Assembly (NCBI GenBank): GCA_027600665.1
Contig: JADGJL010000349.1
Span: 1-24,105, forward strand
DNA length: 24,105 nucleotides
Source: Irineochytrium annulatum
Taxonomy: Eukaryota > Chytridiomycota > Chytridiomycetes > Chytridiales > Chytridiaceae
Direction of reading: 5' to 3'
The notes under the pieces were generated by a model that ran no database searches, was not told the origin of the DNA, and saw only the letters and a list, made by a program, of their open reading frames with translations. This document shows, one piece after another, positions 1-9,586 of this stretch. A program made the translations under genes and the position numbers. Every line of letters starts with the position of its first letter. Position 1 is the stretch's first letter.

Positions 1-1033
1 GGGGCTTGGGGGAGGACTTGAGGGCGGGTGAGCGCGTCGGGTGTGGCGGCGAGTATGGCGCAGTGGTGGCCGACGCGGCTGAGAGTGGGCGCTTGGGCAC
101 GGGAGGGGAGTACGGTCTCGAAGCGGGCAGGGTAGGGGAGAAGGAGAGTACCGGACCGAGCGAGGACATCATGGCGTCGAATTCTGCTTGATCCATCGGC
201 CTCGGTGACGCCGTGGACGCCGTGCCAAGCAGCGAGTTCGCCGGCGCGTAGGATGGGACCAACGGCGACTCGTTCGGCGGAGAGATGGGTGTGAAAATTG
301 GCTGTTGGGTGGTCGGGACAGGCATGCCGACGTGGGCGAGGTCCGAGAAAACGTCAGGGCGGATGAATTGCTGTTGAAGCTGCGGGAACATGCCAGGGAT
401 GAGCTGCTGGCCGCGGAGTGGGGAGTTCCGAAATCCCATTTGCATCGGCGCGAAGGACGGCGAACCCGCGAACCCGAGGAAACCCCCATCGCCGATCCCA
501 AGCTCGGTCGGCAGCATGCCGGTCGTCGGCAGATCAAGGAAAGATTGCGGCGGGGTCGTGGTGATGATGGGGTTGGTGTTCGCGAAGGGGAGGGCGGTGG
601 AAGGGTGTCGGACGCTGAAGGCCGATTTTGAAGAAGGAATAAGAAGATTATCGAGCAGCAAGTCCATCGCGGTCTCGGGCGCAGGTTGGTACGCCGACAT
701 CAGCATCTCCGTGGTCGTGGTCGTGTATGGCGGTGGAGGAGCGGGCGGGGGCGGCATCAGCTCGTAGCTGGTCGGTTGTTGGAAGGCACCATGGAAGGCC
801 CCGTAGGGGTTGAAGGGCTGAGGTTGCTGTGTCGGGGCTTGGACGGGAGCGGCCATTGGGGGCGCGGTCATGGCGTCGATGAGCTGACTCACGGCCGCGG
901 CTTCCCAGGACGGCATCGGTGTGATTGCGGCCGATGTTGTCGCTACCGGCGACTGCTCGTGTTTGAAAGGCATCATGCCCGCGAGAGCGTGTTCGAGGTC
1001 GTGATAAGCTGGGAGCGCGTCGGAGGCCCGCAT
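1..1033 (-). CDS. Proline/glutamine-rich transcription-factor-like protein, N-terminal part (runs off window)
   Basis: A single open frame reads leftward from the ATG at 1033-1031 to base 1 without a stop, giving 344 residues and an unfinished codon. The frame is also open for about 20 codons upstream of this ATG, until a TGA, so an upstream exon is possible. The protein is low-complexity: runs of Pro, Gln, Ser and Thr, a polyproline stretch (MPPPPAPPPPY), and a short acidic-hydrophobic patch (AMDLLLDNLL) that looks like an activation domain. No folded domain is visible; any DNA-binding domain would lie beyond the left edge. It is divergent from the similarly biased gene at 1998. Calling it a regulator is inference from composition only; a scaffold or RNA-binding protein is equally compatible. 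Confidence 0.6.
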   Translation of the reverse strand, partial: MRASDALPAYHDLEHALAGMMPFKHEQSPVATTSAAITPMPSWEAAAVSQLIDAMTAPPMAAPVQAPTQQPQPFNPYGAFHGAFQQPTSYELMPPPPAPPPPYTTTTTEMLMSAYQPAPETAMDLLLDNLLIPSSKSAFSVRHPSTALPFANTNPIITTTPPQSFLDLPTTGMLPTELGIGDGGFLGFAGSPSFAPMQMGFRNSPLRGQQLIPGMFPQLQQQFIRPDVFSDLAHVGMPVPTTQQPIFTPISPPNESPLVPSYAPANSLLGTASTASPRPMDQAEFDAMMSSLGPVLSFSPTLPASRPYSPPVPKRPLSAASATTAPYSPPHPTRSPALKSSPKP

Positions 1034-1997
1034 GTATTTGGCGTAATAACGGGCGCCAAAGCCCTCTTCAGGCCGACGACGTGGTTGAGTTCAAGGTGTT
1101 CCAAAGCTGGTGGCTCGCCGTTAAGAGCTCTTCCGCCCGCCCACGTCGCTTACGCGAGCTTCGGCTCAGCAGAAGGTACATCCGAGCCGAGCGGATTCCT
1201 GACTGCCAGTAATGGCCATTAGTAACTGGGCCCTGTCGCACAAGCGTGGCCATTGGAAATAGACGCATGACATGTGTCCTCATTGGGGAAGGGCGAGGTG
1301 CGCAACGTTGTGGTGTGTTTGGGAGTCAGGGCCGCGTCGGCCAATCAGCGCGTCGCTGGAGTTCTTGGGAAAGTCCCATATCGGGTAAGAAGCCAAAATG
1401 AATATGGGCCTCAACACCGTTGCCCTTCATGGATGGCATCTACGTGGCCACGGCCCACATGTGGTGCGTGCGAGCCCGCACTAGGTTCAACGTGTGCAAG
1501 CAAGGAAGGCATCGTGCTAAAAAGAAGCGTGCTAAATTATCAGCAGCGCGGAAAGCCCGGTTTTATCTGCTGTGTATCGCCATATCTCCCTACACGTAGC
1601 AAGCGGAACACCCAACGACAGCTAGCTGTATATTAAACAAAAGGCGGAACCCTCCATGTCGACAAAGCAAATGAGACGATCAATGTAAATGCAAGTACAA
1701 ATGGCTCTTGCGCTGATCTTGGGCCCAGTGGACATGCCTGCCCCTCGGCATAAGACATTTATCGGCGCCACACTGTGGCGTCATGCACTGATCAGGGTTC
1801 GGGATGATGACGCAGCTTGGAGCCGAGCTGAGCCCAGGGGGCGTTTCAGGCAGTCGTCAGACCCCCGGTGAAATACTATCTTTCTGCTGCTTTCTAATGT
1901 CGAGCAACAACCGAGCTTATCTTTAAGGATTGCCTAGCGGCACCCGCTATCCATCAACCGTTTACTTTGCTGGCGCGCTCACCCAGCGGCTTCAAGG
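1034..1997. promoter_or_regulatory. Intergenic region between two divergent genes (bidirectional promoter region)
   Basis: About 960 bases separate the ATGs of two divergent Q/P/S-rich genes. I see no convincing coding sequence; open frames here have no recognisable domain. The region holds a dyad at 1766-1780 (7-base arms around one base), a nearby CRE/AP-1-like ATGACGCA at 1806-1813, and a GATA-type TTATCT at about 1917-1922. It presumably carries both promoters. Function of the individual sites is inference. Confidence 0.4.
1766..1780. promoter_or_regulatory. Short perfect dyad, possible factor-binding site
   Basis: The sequence CGCCACACTGTGGCG is a perfect inverted repeat of 7-base arms around a central C. 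It lies 218 bases upstream of the ATG at 1998, in the divergent intergenic region. The shape fits a site for a dimeric regulator; a chance palindrome of this length in about 1 kb is not excluded. Confidence 0.25.
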
Positions 1998-3023
1998 ATG
2001 AACTTGCAACAGCCTTTCGTTGACTTGCAGGAACTGGACCTCGACTTTATTCAATTTATGAGGGCTTCCACCAGAGGCGCGACAACTCAGTGTCCGCAGC
2101 TACCGACCTTGGAAATGGAGATTGCGCGAGGCCTGACCTCCAACGCCGTTACTCCAGGCGACGCGCGCCGCCATGTTCAACAGCAGCGGGACGCGACGGC
2201 AACACGATCTTGGCAACAACATCCGCCCCACGACGCGTCGCGAAGCATCACGATGTCTCAGAGCGTCGACGCCATCGACAGCCTCCTGGTGCAGCTGCAG
2301 TCGCATCTACGGGCCGACACTGAATTCTCGACGGCCAGCAGGGCAGACGGCGGCTTCCAGGACGGCTTCACGAGCCCTTTTCCGATCGCGCCGTACAACG
2401 ACCGCCGCTCCATCGATAGCATCCACGCCTATCACGCGGACCGCCAACGCGAGGTCGACAAGTTGCTGGACAGCATGCTCGGCACGAAGCCTGCGGCAAT
2501 ACTCTCGACGCGGATGATCGACTTCAACCCCTTCCACTCGCCATATACCGCCTTTGTCTCCAACGCCACGCCGGATGTCAACCTCCAAACGAGGCCCGCG
2601 ACGGCCGAACCCGGAGGGCTCGGTATGCGTGAGTTTGCGATCCCGGCGGTGGTTAGCCTTGGCGGCGAGATGGGCATGGGGAACAGCATTGCGAACTGGC
2701 ATTCGTCGGGTTCAACAATAACCACCACCTCGTCAACCGCGACCCTGCAGATGAGACCCAGCGTCCTCTCGACGCCCTCGATACCTCTGTACGCGCTCAC
2801 TCCGCAAGCATCCCCTATTGTCGGCTGGCAGCACCTAACAGCATTGCCCGTCGCCGGCCCGGCAAGCGCTAACGTGATCGTCGAATCCTCCGCCTCGGCT
2901 TCCCCATCTCTTCCCGCATCCTCCTCCTCGCCTACAACCTTCTCTACCCCGGCGTCCCTTGCCCCCACAACCCGCCGCGACGGCCAACCGCACCCGCGCT
3001 GGGAGAGGGCGGGAACAATTTAG
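1998..3023 (+). CDS. Crz1-like factor paralogue lacking zinc fingers (putative)
   Basis: Single-exon frame of 341 residues, rich in Ser, Thr, Pro and Ala. Its first half resembles, weakly but in order, the N-terminus of the three-finger C2H2 protein encoded at 9587-10708. A DSLLVQLQSHLR block here matches DVLLATLRSHQR there, and DRRSIDS...ADRQREVDKLLDSM matches GRSIGSV...ADDRRSFDGLLADI. Both then have a long Ser/Pro linker ending in a SL-x(4)-RR motif. In the relative this runs straight into finger 1. Here it continues QPHPRWERAGTI and stops, and the next 180 bases contain no finger-like coding in any frame I checked. It may be a truncated paralogue, a natural zinc-finger-less regulator, or a pseudogene. 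The frame is otherwise intact. It faces the membrane-protein gene at 3207 tail to tail. Confidence 0.55.
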   Translation: MNLQQPFVDLQELDLDFIQFMRASTRGATTQCPQLPTLEMEIARGLTSNAVTPGDARRHVQQQRDATATRSWQQHPPHDASRSITMSQSVDAIDSLLVQLQSHLRADTEFSTASRADGGFQDGFTSPFPIAPYNDRRSIDSIHAYHADRQREVDKLLDSMLGTKPAAILSTRMIDFNPFHSPYTAFVSNATPDVNLQTRPATAEPGGLGMREFAIPAVVSLGGEMGMGNSIANWHSSGSTITTTSSTATLQMRPSVLSTPSIPLYALTPQASPIVGWQHLTALPVAGPASANVIVESSASASPSLPASSSSPTTFSTPASLAPTTRRDGQPHPRWERAGTI

Positions 3024-3206
3024 GGCCACCAATATGACCACTGCCAGCCAAGACCCGCCAAGTAATTTCAACTAATCCATTAACTCATAGAGGCCAACTA
3101 GTTAAAAACATCACTCAGAAACTCCTCCGCTTTATTAAAATCAAGAGCTGTTATAAAGAAACGCAAACTTGTCAAACGGAGATTATCAGGTTCATTTGCG
3201 TCCCTC

Positions 3207-4064
3207 CTACGCATGTCCATAAGGATTCGTCTGCCCATAAAACACGCCTTGTTGTTGCTGATACCCCGCCGGCACCTGTTCGCTCATCATGCTCGACGGC
3301 GGTGTCGGCTCGCTGCTCCCCGTATGGTACGTGCCAAAGTCGCTTGCTGGCGGCGCGTACAACGGCTGCCCCTGCGCGTAAGGTTGTTGCGGGTTCTGCC
3401 CGTAAGGCTGTTGCGGGAACTGCTGTTGCTGCTGCACGTAGAATTGCGGCTGCTGCATCGCTGGCTGAGGATACTGCGGGTATGTCATTTGAGGAGGGGA
3501 CGCGGAGGACGACGACGCGTAGAGCACGGCGCCGGTCGCGGGTTTAATCACGGGCCCGACGGGTTCGCCGCGAGGCTTCACGATGCAAAACCGGTAGACA
3601 ACGCCGATGATAACACCCAAGGCGACGAGTGCGACGACGACGATGATGACGATGGCCCAGATTGGGATTGAAGAGGAGGAGGATGCCGATGAGCCCCTGG
3701 AGGTGGAAGGATTGGCGGCGGCGGGGCTCGATAACGAAGGCGATGATGAGGGCGTCGACGGCGTCGGCGCGAACGCGCCAAAGCCCTCGCAGGCTTCAAA
3801 GATGCTCGTGCTGATGGACGAAAACTTCCCGAAATCGTCGAATCCGCAGGCGGAGACGGCGCAGAAGCCGATTTCGGAGGTCTGCGGGTCCTTCTGGCAG
3901 ATGTTGTCCGCTGTGATCCCGGCCTTGCTGGCGCAGGTGGCAGCGCATGCGGGGAGGGTGTTGAACACTGTCGCCGCGGCCTCGCTATTGGTGCTAGCCC
4001 GCACATGGAGGGGAAGAAGGACAAGAAGGCCAACGACGGCGGCGATGGCGGCGGTCGGTGTCAT
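3207..4064 (-). CDS. Type I membrane protein with CFEM-like six-cysteine ectodomain
   Basis: A single-exon frame gives 285 residues. Residues 1-23 form a signal peptide (MTPTAAIAAVVGLLVLLPLH). The ectodomain follows, with cysteines at 40, 44, 56, 68, 73 and 92 in a C-x3-C...C...C-x4-C...C pattern that recalls CFEM-type fungal surface domains but has six rather than eight cysteines. A Ser/Pro-rich, probably O-glycosylated stalk (about 98-132) leads to one transmembrane helix (about 134-157). The basic stop-transfer side and a long cytosolic tail rich in Pro, Gln and Tyr come next (QQPYGQ, QQPYAQG repeats). The architecture suggests a cell-surface sensor or adhesion protein with a tail that could bind WW or SH3 domains; function is inferred from architecture only. 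A broken copy of its C-terminal tail lies at 11094-11274. Confidence 0.75.
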   Translation of the reverse strand: MTPTAAIAAVVGLLVLLPLHVRASTNSEAAATVFNTLPACAATCASKAGITADNICQKDPQTSEIGFCAVSACGFDDFGKFSSISTSIFEACEGFGAFAPTPSTPSSSPSLSSPAAANPSTSRGSSASSSSSIPIWAIVIIVVVALVALGVIIGVVYRFCIVKPRGEPVGPVIKPATGAVLYASSSSASPPQMTYPQYPQPAMQQPQFYVQQQQQFPQQPYGQNPQQPYAQGQPLYAPPASDFGTYHTGSSEPTPPSSMMSEQVPAGYQQQQGVFYGQTNPYGHA

Positions 4065-4716
4065 GGCTTGTTAAGGGGTTTCGAAACCGACAAGCCAGTT
4101 GAACAAACATGTCTTTTCCTTTACGATTCTAATAGTACAAACTAACAAACGCCATCCCATACTTTCTGAGTATCGGAGAGAAACAAATCTTTTTTTAGCG
4201 AATGAAAGCACATGTGATCTTTCATGCCACAACACCCAAGCACCTAAGTATCGGATGGAAGTCTCTCTATAACCTATAACGATCCGTTCCTTAGTGTACC
4301 TTACACGCAACCTATTCTCTCAGCGCAGCGTTGTTGTTGGCATCAAGACGAGATGTTCTCCCATGACGCTTGGGCTCGTGACCCCTACCTCCAACACAGC
4401 ATATCTCGCCTTCACCACCTCCCACCAACGGCCGCGTCAACCAAAAGGTTCCTCGCAGCTGGTCGGCCGTACAACTAACCAGTCGCGATCGATACCTCCC
4501 GAATCTGTCCCATCAACGCCAGTATCTCATTCGGAGGCAGAAGCAATATTGACGATCCCCAGCTGTCGAACCATGGGTATGCAGGCAAAGGCTGCTGCAA
4601 ATTTTCGGACAGAATGGTTTGAAGAGTCTTTCCAGCCGAGCCAATGAGCGGCGAGTCAGAAGACGCGACAACTCGCCATCGCACGACTCTGCTCGGCTTC
4701 TGCAACCAGCACGGTG
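4065..4716. promoter_or_regulatory. Intergenic region between divergent genes
   Basis: About 650 bases between the start of the membrane-protein gene (minus) and the start of the TauD-family gene (plus). The left half is AT-richer than the surroundings, as expected for a promoter. The frames here have no recognisable domain and no plausible splice connection to the dioxygenase. I see no RNA gene. Confidence 0.35.
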
Positions 4717-5905
4717 ATGGCCCCCGCGATCCAAGGCACCCACGAGCAGACGGCCTCGGTCCTGAAGCGGGCCGATGCCGTCGTGAACGCCAACTTCAAG
4801 CGCTTCGATGTCACGCCGCACATCGGGACCGAGCTGGACAGATCGTGAGTAACCCTTGCTTCCTTACTGCATCGCATTCCTAACCTAATTTCCACAGGTA
4901 CCAGCTCAAAGACATTCTCGTGGCTCCAAACGCGGACGAGCTCCTCTGGGCCCTCGCGGTTCTCGCCTCCCAACGCACGGTCGTCTTCCTTCGCGACCAA
5001 GACCTCACGCACGCTCAGCAGAAGGAGGTCGTCAACCGGCTCGCGACGCTCACTGGTCGTCCGCAAGGCAACGGCCTGCACGTGCACCCCGTGTTCGACA
5101 TCACGGGCATGGACCGCGAGCTGCAGGTCATCAACTCGGACCTTAGGACGCATTATGGCGAATTCAACAGCTCCGAGCTCGCGTCCACGGGCTGGCACTC
5201 GGACGTGACGTTCGAGCCCAACCCGTCGGACTATGCGCTGCTAAAGATGCATACGCTACCGCCGACGGGTGGGGATACGGTCTGGGCGTCCGGGTATGAG
5301 CTCTACGACAGGCTCAGCCCGGCTTACAGGACGTTCTTGGAGGGTTTGACCGCCACGCACGCGGCGGACTACTTTAGAGAGGAGGCGAAGGTGAAGGGGC
5401 TGGAGGTTCGGTCGCCGAGGGGGTCGGCCGACAACAAAGGCGACGTGCTGAGGGCTGTACATCCGGTTATTAGGACGCACCCGGTCACGGGATGGAAGCT
5501 CGTGTTCGTAAACCCGGCCTTCACGATCAAGATCAACGAGCTGACGAATGATGAATCGAGACTTGTACTGGATTATCTGTTCAGGCTGATCTATCAGAAT
5601 CACGACCTTCATGGTAAGTTGTATCTTGTTTTTGATGCACCCCGGGGGGCTCTCGTTTTTTCTAAACTTTATTTTACCATTCAGTACGCTATAAATGGGC
5701 TAAAAACGACGTTGCAATCTGGGATAATCGAACAGGCGTTCACACTGCGACGCCAGACTTCGATCCAACCATCACAAGGCTTGGTGACAGGGCTATCAGC
5801 GTCGGCGAAAAGCCGTACTTGGACCCCAAGTCCAGATCCCGAAGGGAGGCACTGGGCATTGCTCCCACCCTTGGGCTCACCCATTTGTTTGAAAAGGGTA
5901 AATAG
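4717..5905 (+). CDS. TauD/TfdA-family alpha-ketoglutarate-dependent dioxygenase
   Basis: Three exons, 4717-4844, 4898-5613 and 5685-5905, join in frame to 354 residues. Introns are 53 and 71 nt and begin GTGAGT and GTAAGT. The family uses Fe(II), O2 and 2-oxoglutarate to hydroxylate a substrate such as taurine or another sulfonate, releasing sulfite. The facial-triad motif GWHSDVTFEP supplies H143 and D145. The distal histidine is in IWDNRTGVHTA (H301), and R317 in DRAISVGEKPY is the expected 2-oxoglutarate-binding arginine. The block WASGYELYDRLSP is typical of fungal JLP1-like members. All catalytic residues are present, so it should be active. The start at 4717 is the first ATG in the exon 1 frame that leads into the family N-terminus. 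The sulfonate substrate is assumed from the family; other small acids are possible. Confidence 0.9.
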
Positions 5906-6277
5906 GTTCTTGGTGACCGCGGTGAATTATCAATCCCACCCCCATTACCCGTTTTCCTTTTAAAAAAAAAAAAAAAAAAAAGTAAAGAAGCCTTCTATGC
6001 CTGCTCGTCCAACTAAAACACTTGTTTTCGCTGCTTCTGTTGGATGGACGTGAGCAAAAAGGGACCACCATCAGAGTAGACCCTGTCAACCTGAAATGAA
6101 TGACGTCGAACATCTCACTGCCACCTGCAAGTCCTTCCGACTAACTCGCAAGACGCGTTTACACGGCGGGCTTTGTGCCCTCATGAAAAGGGCCGTCGAT
6201 AGAAGCCCACCATCGTTAAGCGGTTCTTTTTAATGGCGCCCGAGGTCGCGTGGAGGGGAGAGAATCTCATTCGCGAC
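5906..6277. other. Intergenic region with A20 homopolymer
   Basis: The 370 bases between the dioxygenase stop and the secreted-protein start contain a 20-base A run at 5962-5981, 56 bases past the stop codon. Frames across this stretch encode nothing recognisable. It should hold the dioxygenase 3' end and the next promoter. Confidence 0.4.
5962..5981 (+). repeat. Poly(A) homopolymer, 20 bases
   Basis: Twenty consecutive A residues lie just downstream of the dioxygenase gene. Because that gene retains its introns, this is not the tail of a retrocopy of it; it is probably an ordinary homopolymer tract. Confidence 0.9.
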
Positions 6278-6828
6278 ATGAACATGCTTCTTACCGCCTT
6301 CATTGCCCTCATCGCCTCGTCCCTCGCCGGCGCGTCGCCGCTCCAGGCGCGCACGGATCTTTCCACGCCTACGTTACTCAACTTCACGATCGCCGCCGAC
6401 GGCCGCACCTTTGTGACCAACATCATCAACGGCCCCTTGTCGTCGCACCACCAAGCCCAGGTACTGTATGATTGGCGCCGCGCCGACAACGCCGGATGCG
6501 AGTCCGCCTTCCAGGAGGGCTTCGACACCATGGCGGTTGTGGTTCACTACAAGGACGCCACGGGACACGTCGGGTCCTTGGACCAGGCATTCTTCCGCGG
6601 GACGTTCCAGATACAGCCGCCTGTGTACCTGCCCAACCCGCTGCCGGCCGGGGACCTTCAGTTCTGGTTCACTTGTTCTTCGGAAGTACGTGCCCTGCTT
6701 TATTGATCTCCGAAGTGGAAGCTGTTTCCTTCGTACTTAAGCCATTGTCCTGCCCCCCCCCCCAGGTCACTGCCGTCGTGTACGATTCAAACTACAGCAA
6801 GAACTGGGATTTCAAGGTTGCGAAGTAG
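6278..6828 (+). CDS. Small secreted protein with CBM-like C-terminus
   Basis: Two exons, 6278-6685 and 6766-6828, join in phase 0 to 156 residues. The 80-nt intron starts GTACGT and ends in an 11-C tract before AG. An in-frame ATG at 6233 would add 15 charged residues, so I chose 6278, which puts a clean signal peptide at the N-terminus (MNMLLTAFIALIASSLAGAS). The mature part has two cysteines (74 and 133) that could form one disulfide, and is predicted beta-rich from its alternating hydrophobics. The end, VVYDSNYSKNWDFKV, resembles the last strands of starch-binding modules such as CBM21 or CBM25, where a D-N/S-N...W/Y pattern contacts sugar. The domain assignment is tentative; secretion is well supported. 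Confidence 0.7.
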
Positions 6829-7083
6829 GAAATGGGAGCCTTTCTATATGGATTTGGACAGCAGTATTAGTTTAGTCCGTACTTGATCTCATCTTACATG
6901 ATAAGGATTAGGTTCACTTCACCTTGTTACCTTGTGTCTTGCTGAATATCTAAAAAATCCATGAAGATATTAATAATCACTCGAAGCGAGCGTTCCGCTT
7001 TGTTGTCGGCCGCTCACGACTGATAGTATCACAAGCCCGAAAAATCAAGGCAGGACGCTCCTCCATCCTGAACCGCGACGAAG

Positions 7084-9122
7084 ATGAGCTCGACGACCCC
7101 GCTTCTCGGCGGCCATCCGATCACGCCCGAGCCCTCCCGGGAGCGGTTTAGCCTGACGGCCTGGATACACAAGAATGTCTATACCGCCGGCTCGATCGTC
7201 CTTGCGGTCGTCGGCGTCGCGATCGCGGCTTACATCTTCATTCCCTGGGGAGCGTCGGTATGCTTTCAGTCCTCCGTTCTGCGTCCTCCGCGCGGTGTTG
7301 GCCCTGGGCTGGAGGATCCCCATGGGTGGCTGATGCTGGGCCGCCGAAGTGGGCCACCTACGCGCACTTCGCAAATGCAGGTGGTGGGAAGGCATGCGGA
7401 ATCGGATGCGGTCGTTCGCTTGTTCGTGAGGGTGGTTGCGACGGAATTTTGGGGTGTGATTGTTGCAGTGCTTGCGCAGATGGGCCCAGGGGCATACGGT
7501 TCCTCTTCGTCATCTAAGCTTTTTCTTTATCAGCGTGTCCCGCTTAAGGCCGCCGTCACCACTGACGGCATTATGGCCCACCTCCGCGAATTCGACGCTA
7601 TCGCCAGCCATCACGGCAACCGCGCCTTCGGCACCTCGGGCTACAACGCCTCCGTAGACTTCGTCCTTAAGACCCTCCGCGACGACCCACGCGTCACGTG
7701 TGAGCCCGAGATCTTCCCCTTTCGCGCGCCGCACTTCCAGCATACGCACCCTCCTATCGTCCGCCTCTCCAGCCCCTTGAAGTTACAGTTCGAGACCGAG
7801 GACGCGAGGGTGATGATGACGCGATCGAGCGTGGAGATTAAGGGCCGGGAGGTGGTGGAGATTGTGGACCCGTGCGACGAGAGCCAATGGGAGGATTTCC
7901 CGATCGGCGCGATCGCGAGCTCCGAAGTGTTCATGTCGAGGGAGGACGGGTGCACGTTCTTCGATCCGATTGCGTTGGCGGAGAAGGCAGGCGCGGCGGC
8001 TTACATGGGATACAACAAGAAGTTGTTAACGTTGAAAGAGATGGATGATGCGGTGAAGACGGTGATGTTGGAGGCTGCTAGGGTATTCTCTTGAGTTTCG
8101 CAGCTCCATGTCCTTATGCTGACCAGATACCTTACAACAGAGGGATGACGGCCTCTCTCTTCAGTCCACCTCCGCCTCCGCGCCCCATATGCCCTCTTTG
8201 CCCCTAATCCTCGTCAAACCTTTCATCAACACGCTTATCCGGGCAGAAAACGCCGCGACGGTTGGACGCGCGCGCATCGACGTGATCGTCTCGGGCCAGT
8301 TTTTTTACCGCGAGTCCGCGAACGTGCTTTGTGATACGAAGGAGGGCGACGAGAACAGCACGATCGTCATCGGTTCGCATCTGGACGGTGTCCCTGCGGG
8401 TCCGGGGATTGATGACAATGCCAGCGGCTCCGCCACAAACCTCGAGCTCGCCCTCCAGCTCTACCGCACCGGACTCAACCGCCACTTGAAGAACCGCATC
8501 CGTTTCGCGTGGTGGGGCGCCGAAGAGGCGGGCCTGCTGGGATCGTACGCGTACCTTGCCAACCTGACGACCTCGAGGCCGGCGGAGCTGGCTAAGATTG
8601 CCATGAATCTCAATATGGACATGCTTGGCGCCCCGAATGGGTTCGCGGTTCTGTGTGAGGGAAGGACGGCAACGGAGGAGGTCAAGGAAGGGAGTATTTG
8701 GTTGGAGGAGACGTTGGGGAGGTATAATTACGTCTTTCAATCTCATCTGTCCTGTTCGCCGCTAACGTCGCATGTTAACAAGGGTGTTCAACGAAACCTT
8801 CCCGGACAACGCATACGCAGTCATGCCAATGATGGGCGGCTCCGACTTCTACCCCTTCGTCACCAACGACCCCCCTATCCCAGCAGCGGGACTCCAGACC
8901 GGCGCGTCGAACCTTGTGACGCCCGAGCAACGGTCCCTATACGGTGCCCTAGCAAACGCGGCCGCGGACCCGTGCTACCACCAGAGCTGCGACGGGATCG
9001 AGAACATCGACGAGGGGTTGTTAAAGATTATGAGCAAGATGGCCGCCGGCGCGTTGGAGTTGTGGGGCGTAGAGGCGGATTTGAGGGGAAAGTTGGGATT
9101 TCCTTACAAGGCGTTTGCTTGA
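7084..9122 (+). CDS. Membrane-anchored M28-family aminopeptidase
   Basis: Exons 7084-7257, 7534-8082, 8141-8721 and 8783-9122 join to 547 residues. Catalytic M28 peptidases remove N-terminal residues from peptides using two zinc ions. The ligands are visible: H321 in GSHLDGVPAGPG, the aspartate pair 332-333 in GIDDNASG, E369/E370 in WWGAEEAG, D401 in MNLNMDMLG and H501 in DPCYHQSCDGIENID. A protease-associated (PA)-like region lies before the catalytic core, as in aminopeptidase Y. Instead of a signal peptide the protein starts with a short cytosolic tail containing TPLLGG, followed by one transmembrane helix (about 35-54), so it should be a type II protein. The dileucine-like tail suggests sorting to the vacuole, which is inference. 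Introns 2 and 3 are 58 and 61 nt. Intron 1 is 276 nt, a multiple of three with no in-frame stop, so an unspliced isoform 92 residues longer is formally possible. Confidence 0.88.
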
Positions 9123-9586
9123 TGTGTAGAATTTGTATGTAATGTAGCCTGCTTGCGTGATACGTAAGGTGAAAATAGGACGACCTGATGTGCTTAAATT
9201 TGTTGACTGTCCACCCCTATGAACACTTTTAATCGTGGCAAATTAATTTTGTCTTTGAACGGTCGACCCAGAGCGCGGCACAAAAGAGATCCTGCATTGA
9301 TTAAAAAATGGTAAATAGCTTTCTTTCTTGTCCAGCTTGCTATGTCAGTACAGGTCGGTATTGCCTGGACTGATGCGACAAGAATATAACCAGATAGGCA
9401 TGCAAGACAACAAGGAATGCAAGACGATCGACAGACTAACAAGCAATTACAAGAAGCAGCTACTGAATAAGGTATATGGACCGGAGACCGCCTTTGGAAG
9501 GCAAGAAGCAACAGTGACTCAACATAGCGATTGGATGAATGGCAAGGCACGCAGAAAGCATAAGTACTCCGACCGTCCGCGTTCCG
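9123..9586. other. Convergent intergenic region
   Basis: The 460 bases between the stop codons of the M28 peptidase (plus) and the C2H2 factor (minus) should hold both 3' untranslated regions. Frames across it encode nothing recognisable, and I see no tRNA or repeat. Confidence 0.4.

Noticed and set aside
1274..1636. 120-codon plus-strand frame between the divergent genes
   Set aside because: No domain, no start context or neighbouring exon, and composition unlike the genes nearby.
5962..5981. Poly(A) run as evidence of a retrocopied dioxygenase
   Set aside because: The dioxygenase keeps two canonical introns, so it did not arise from a processed transcript.
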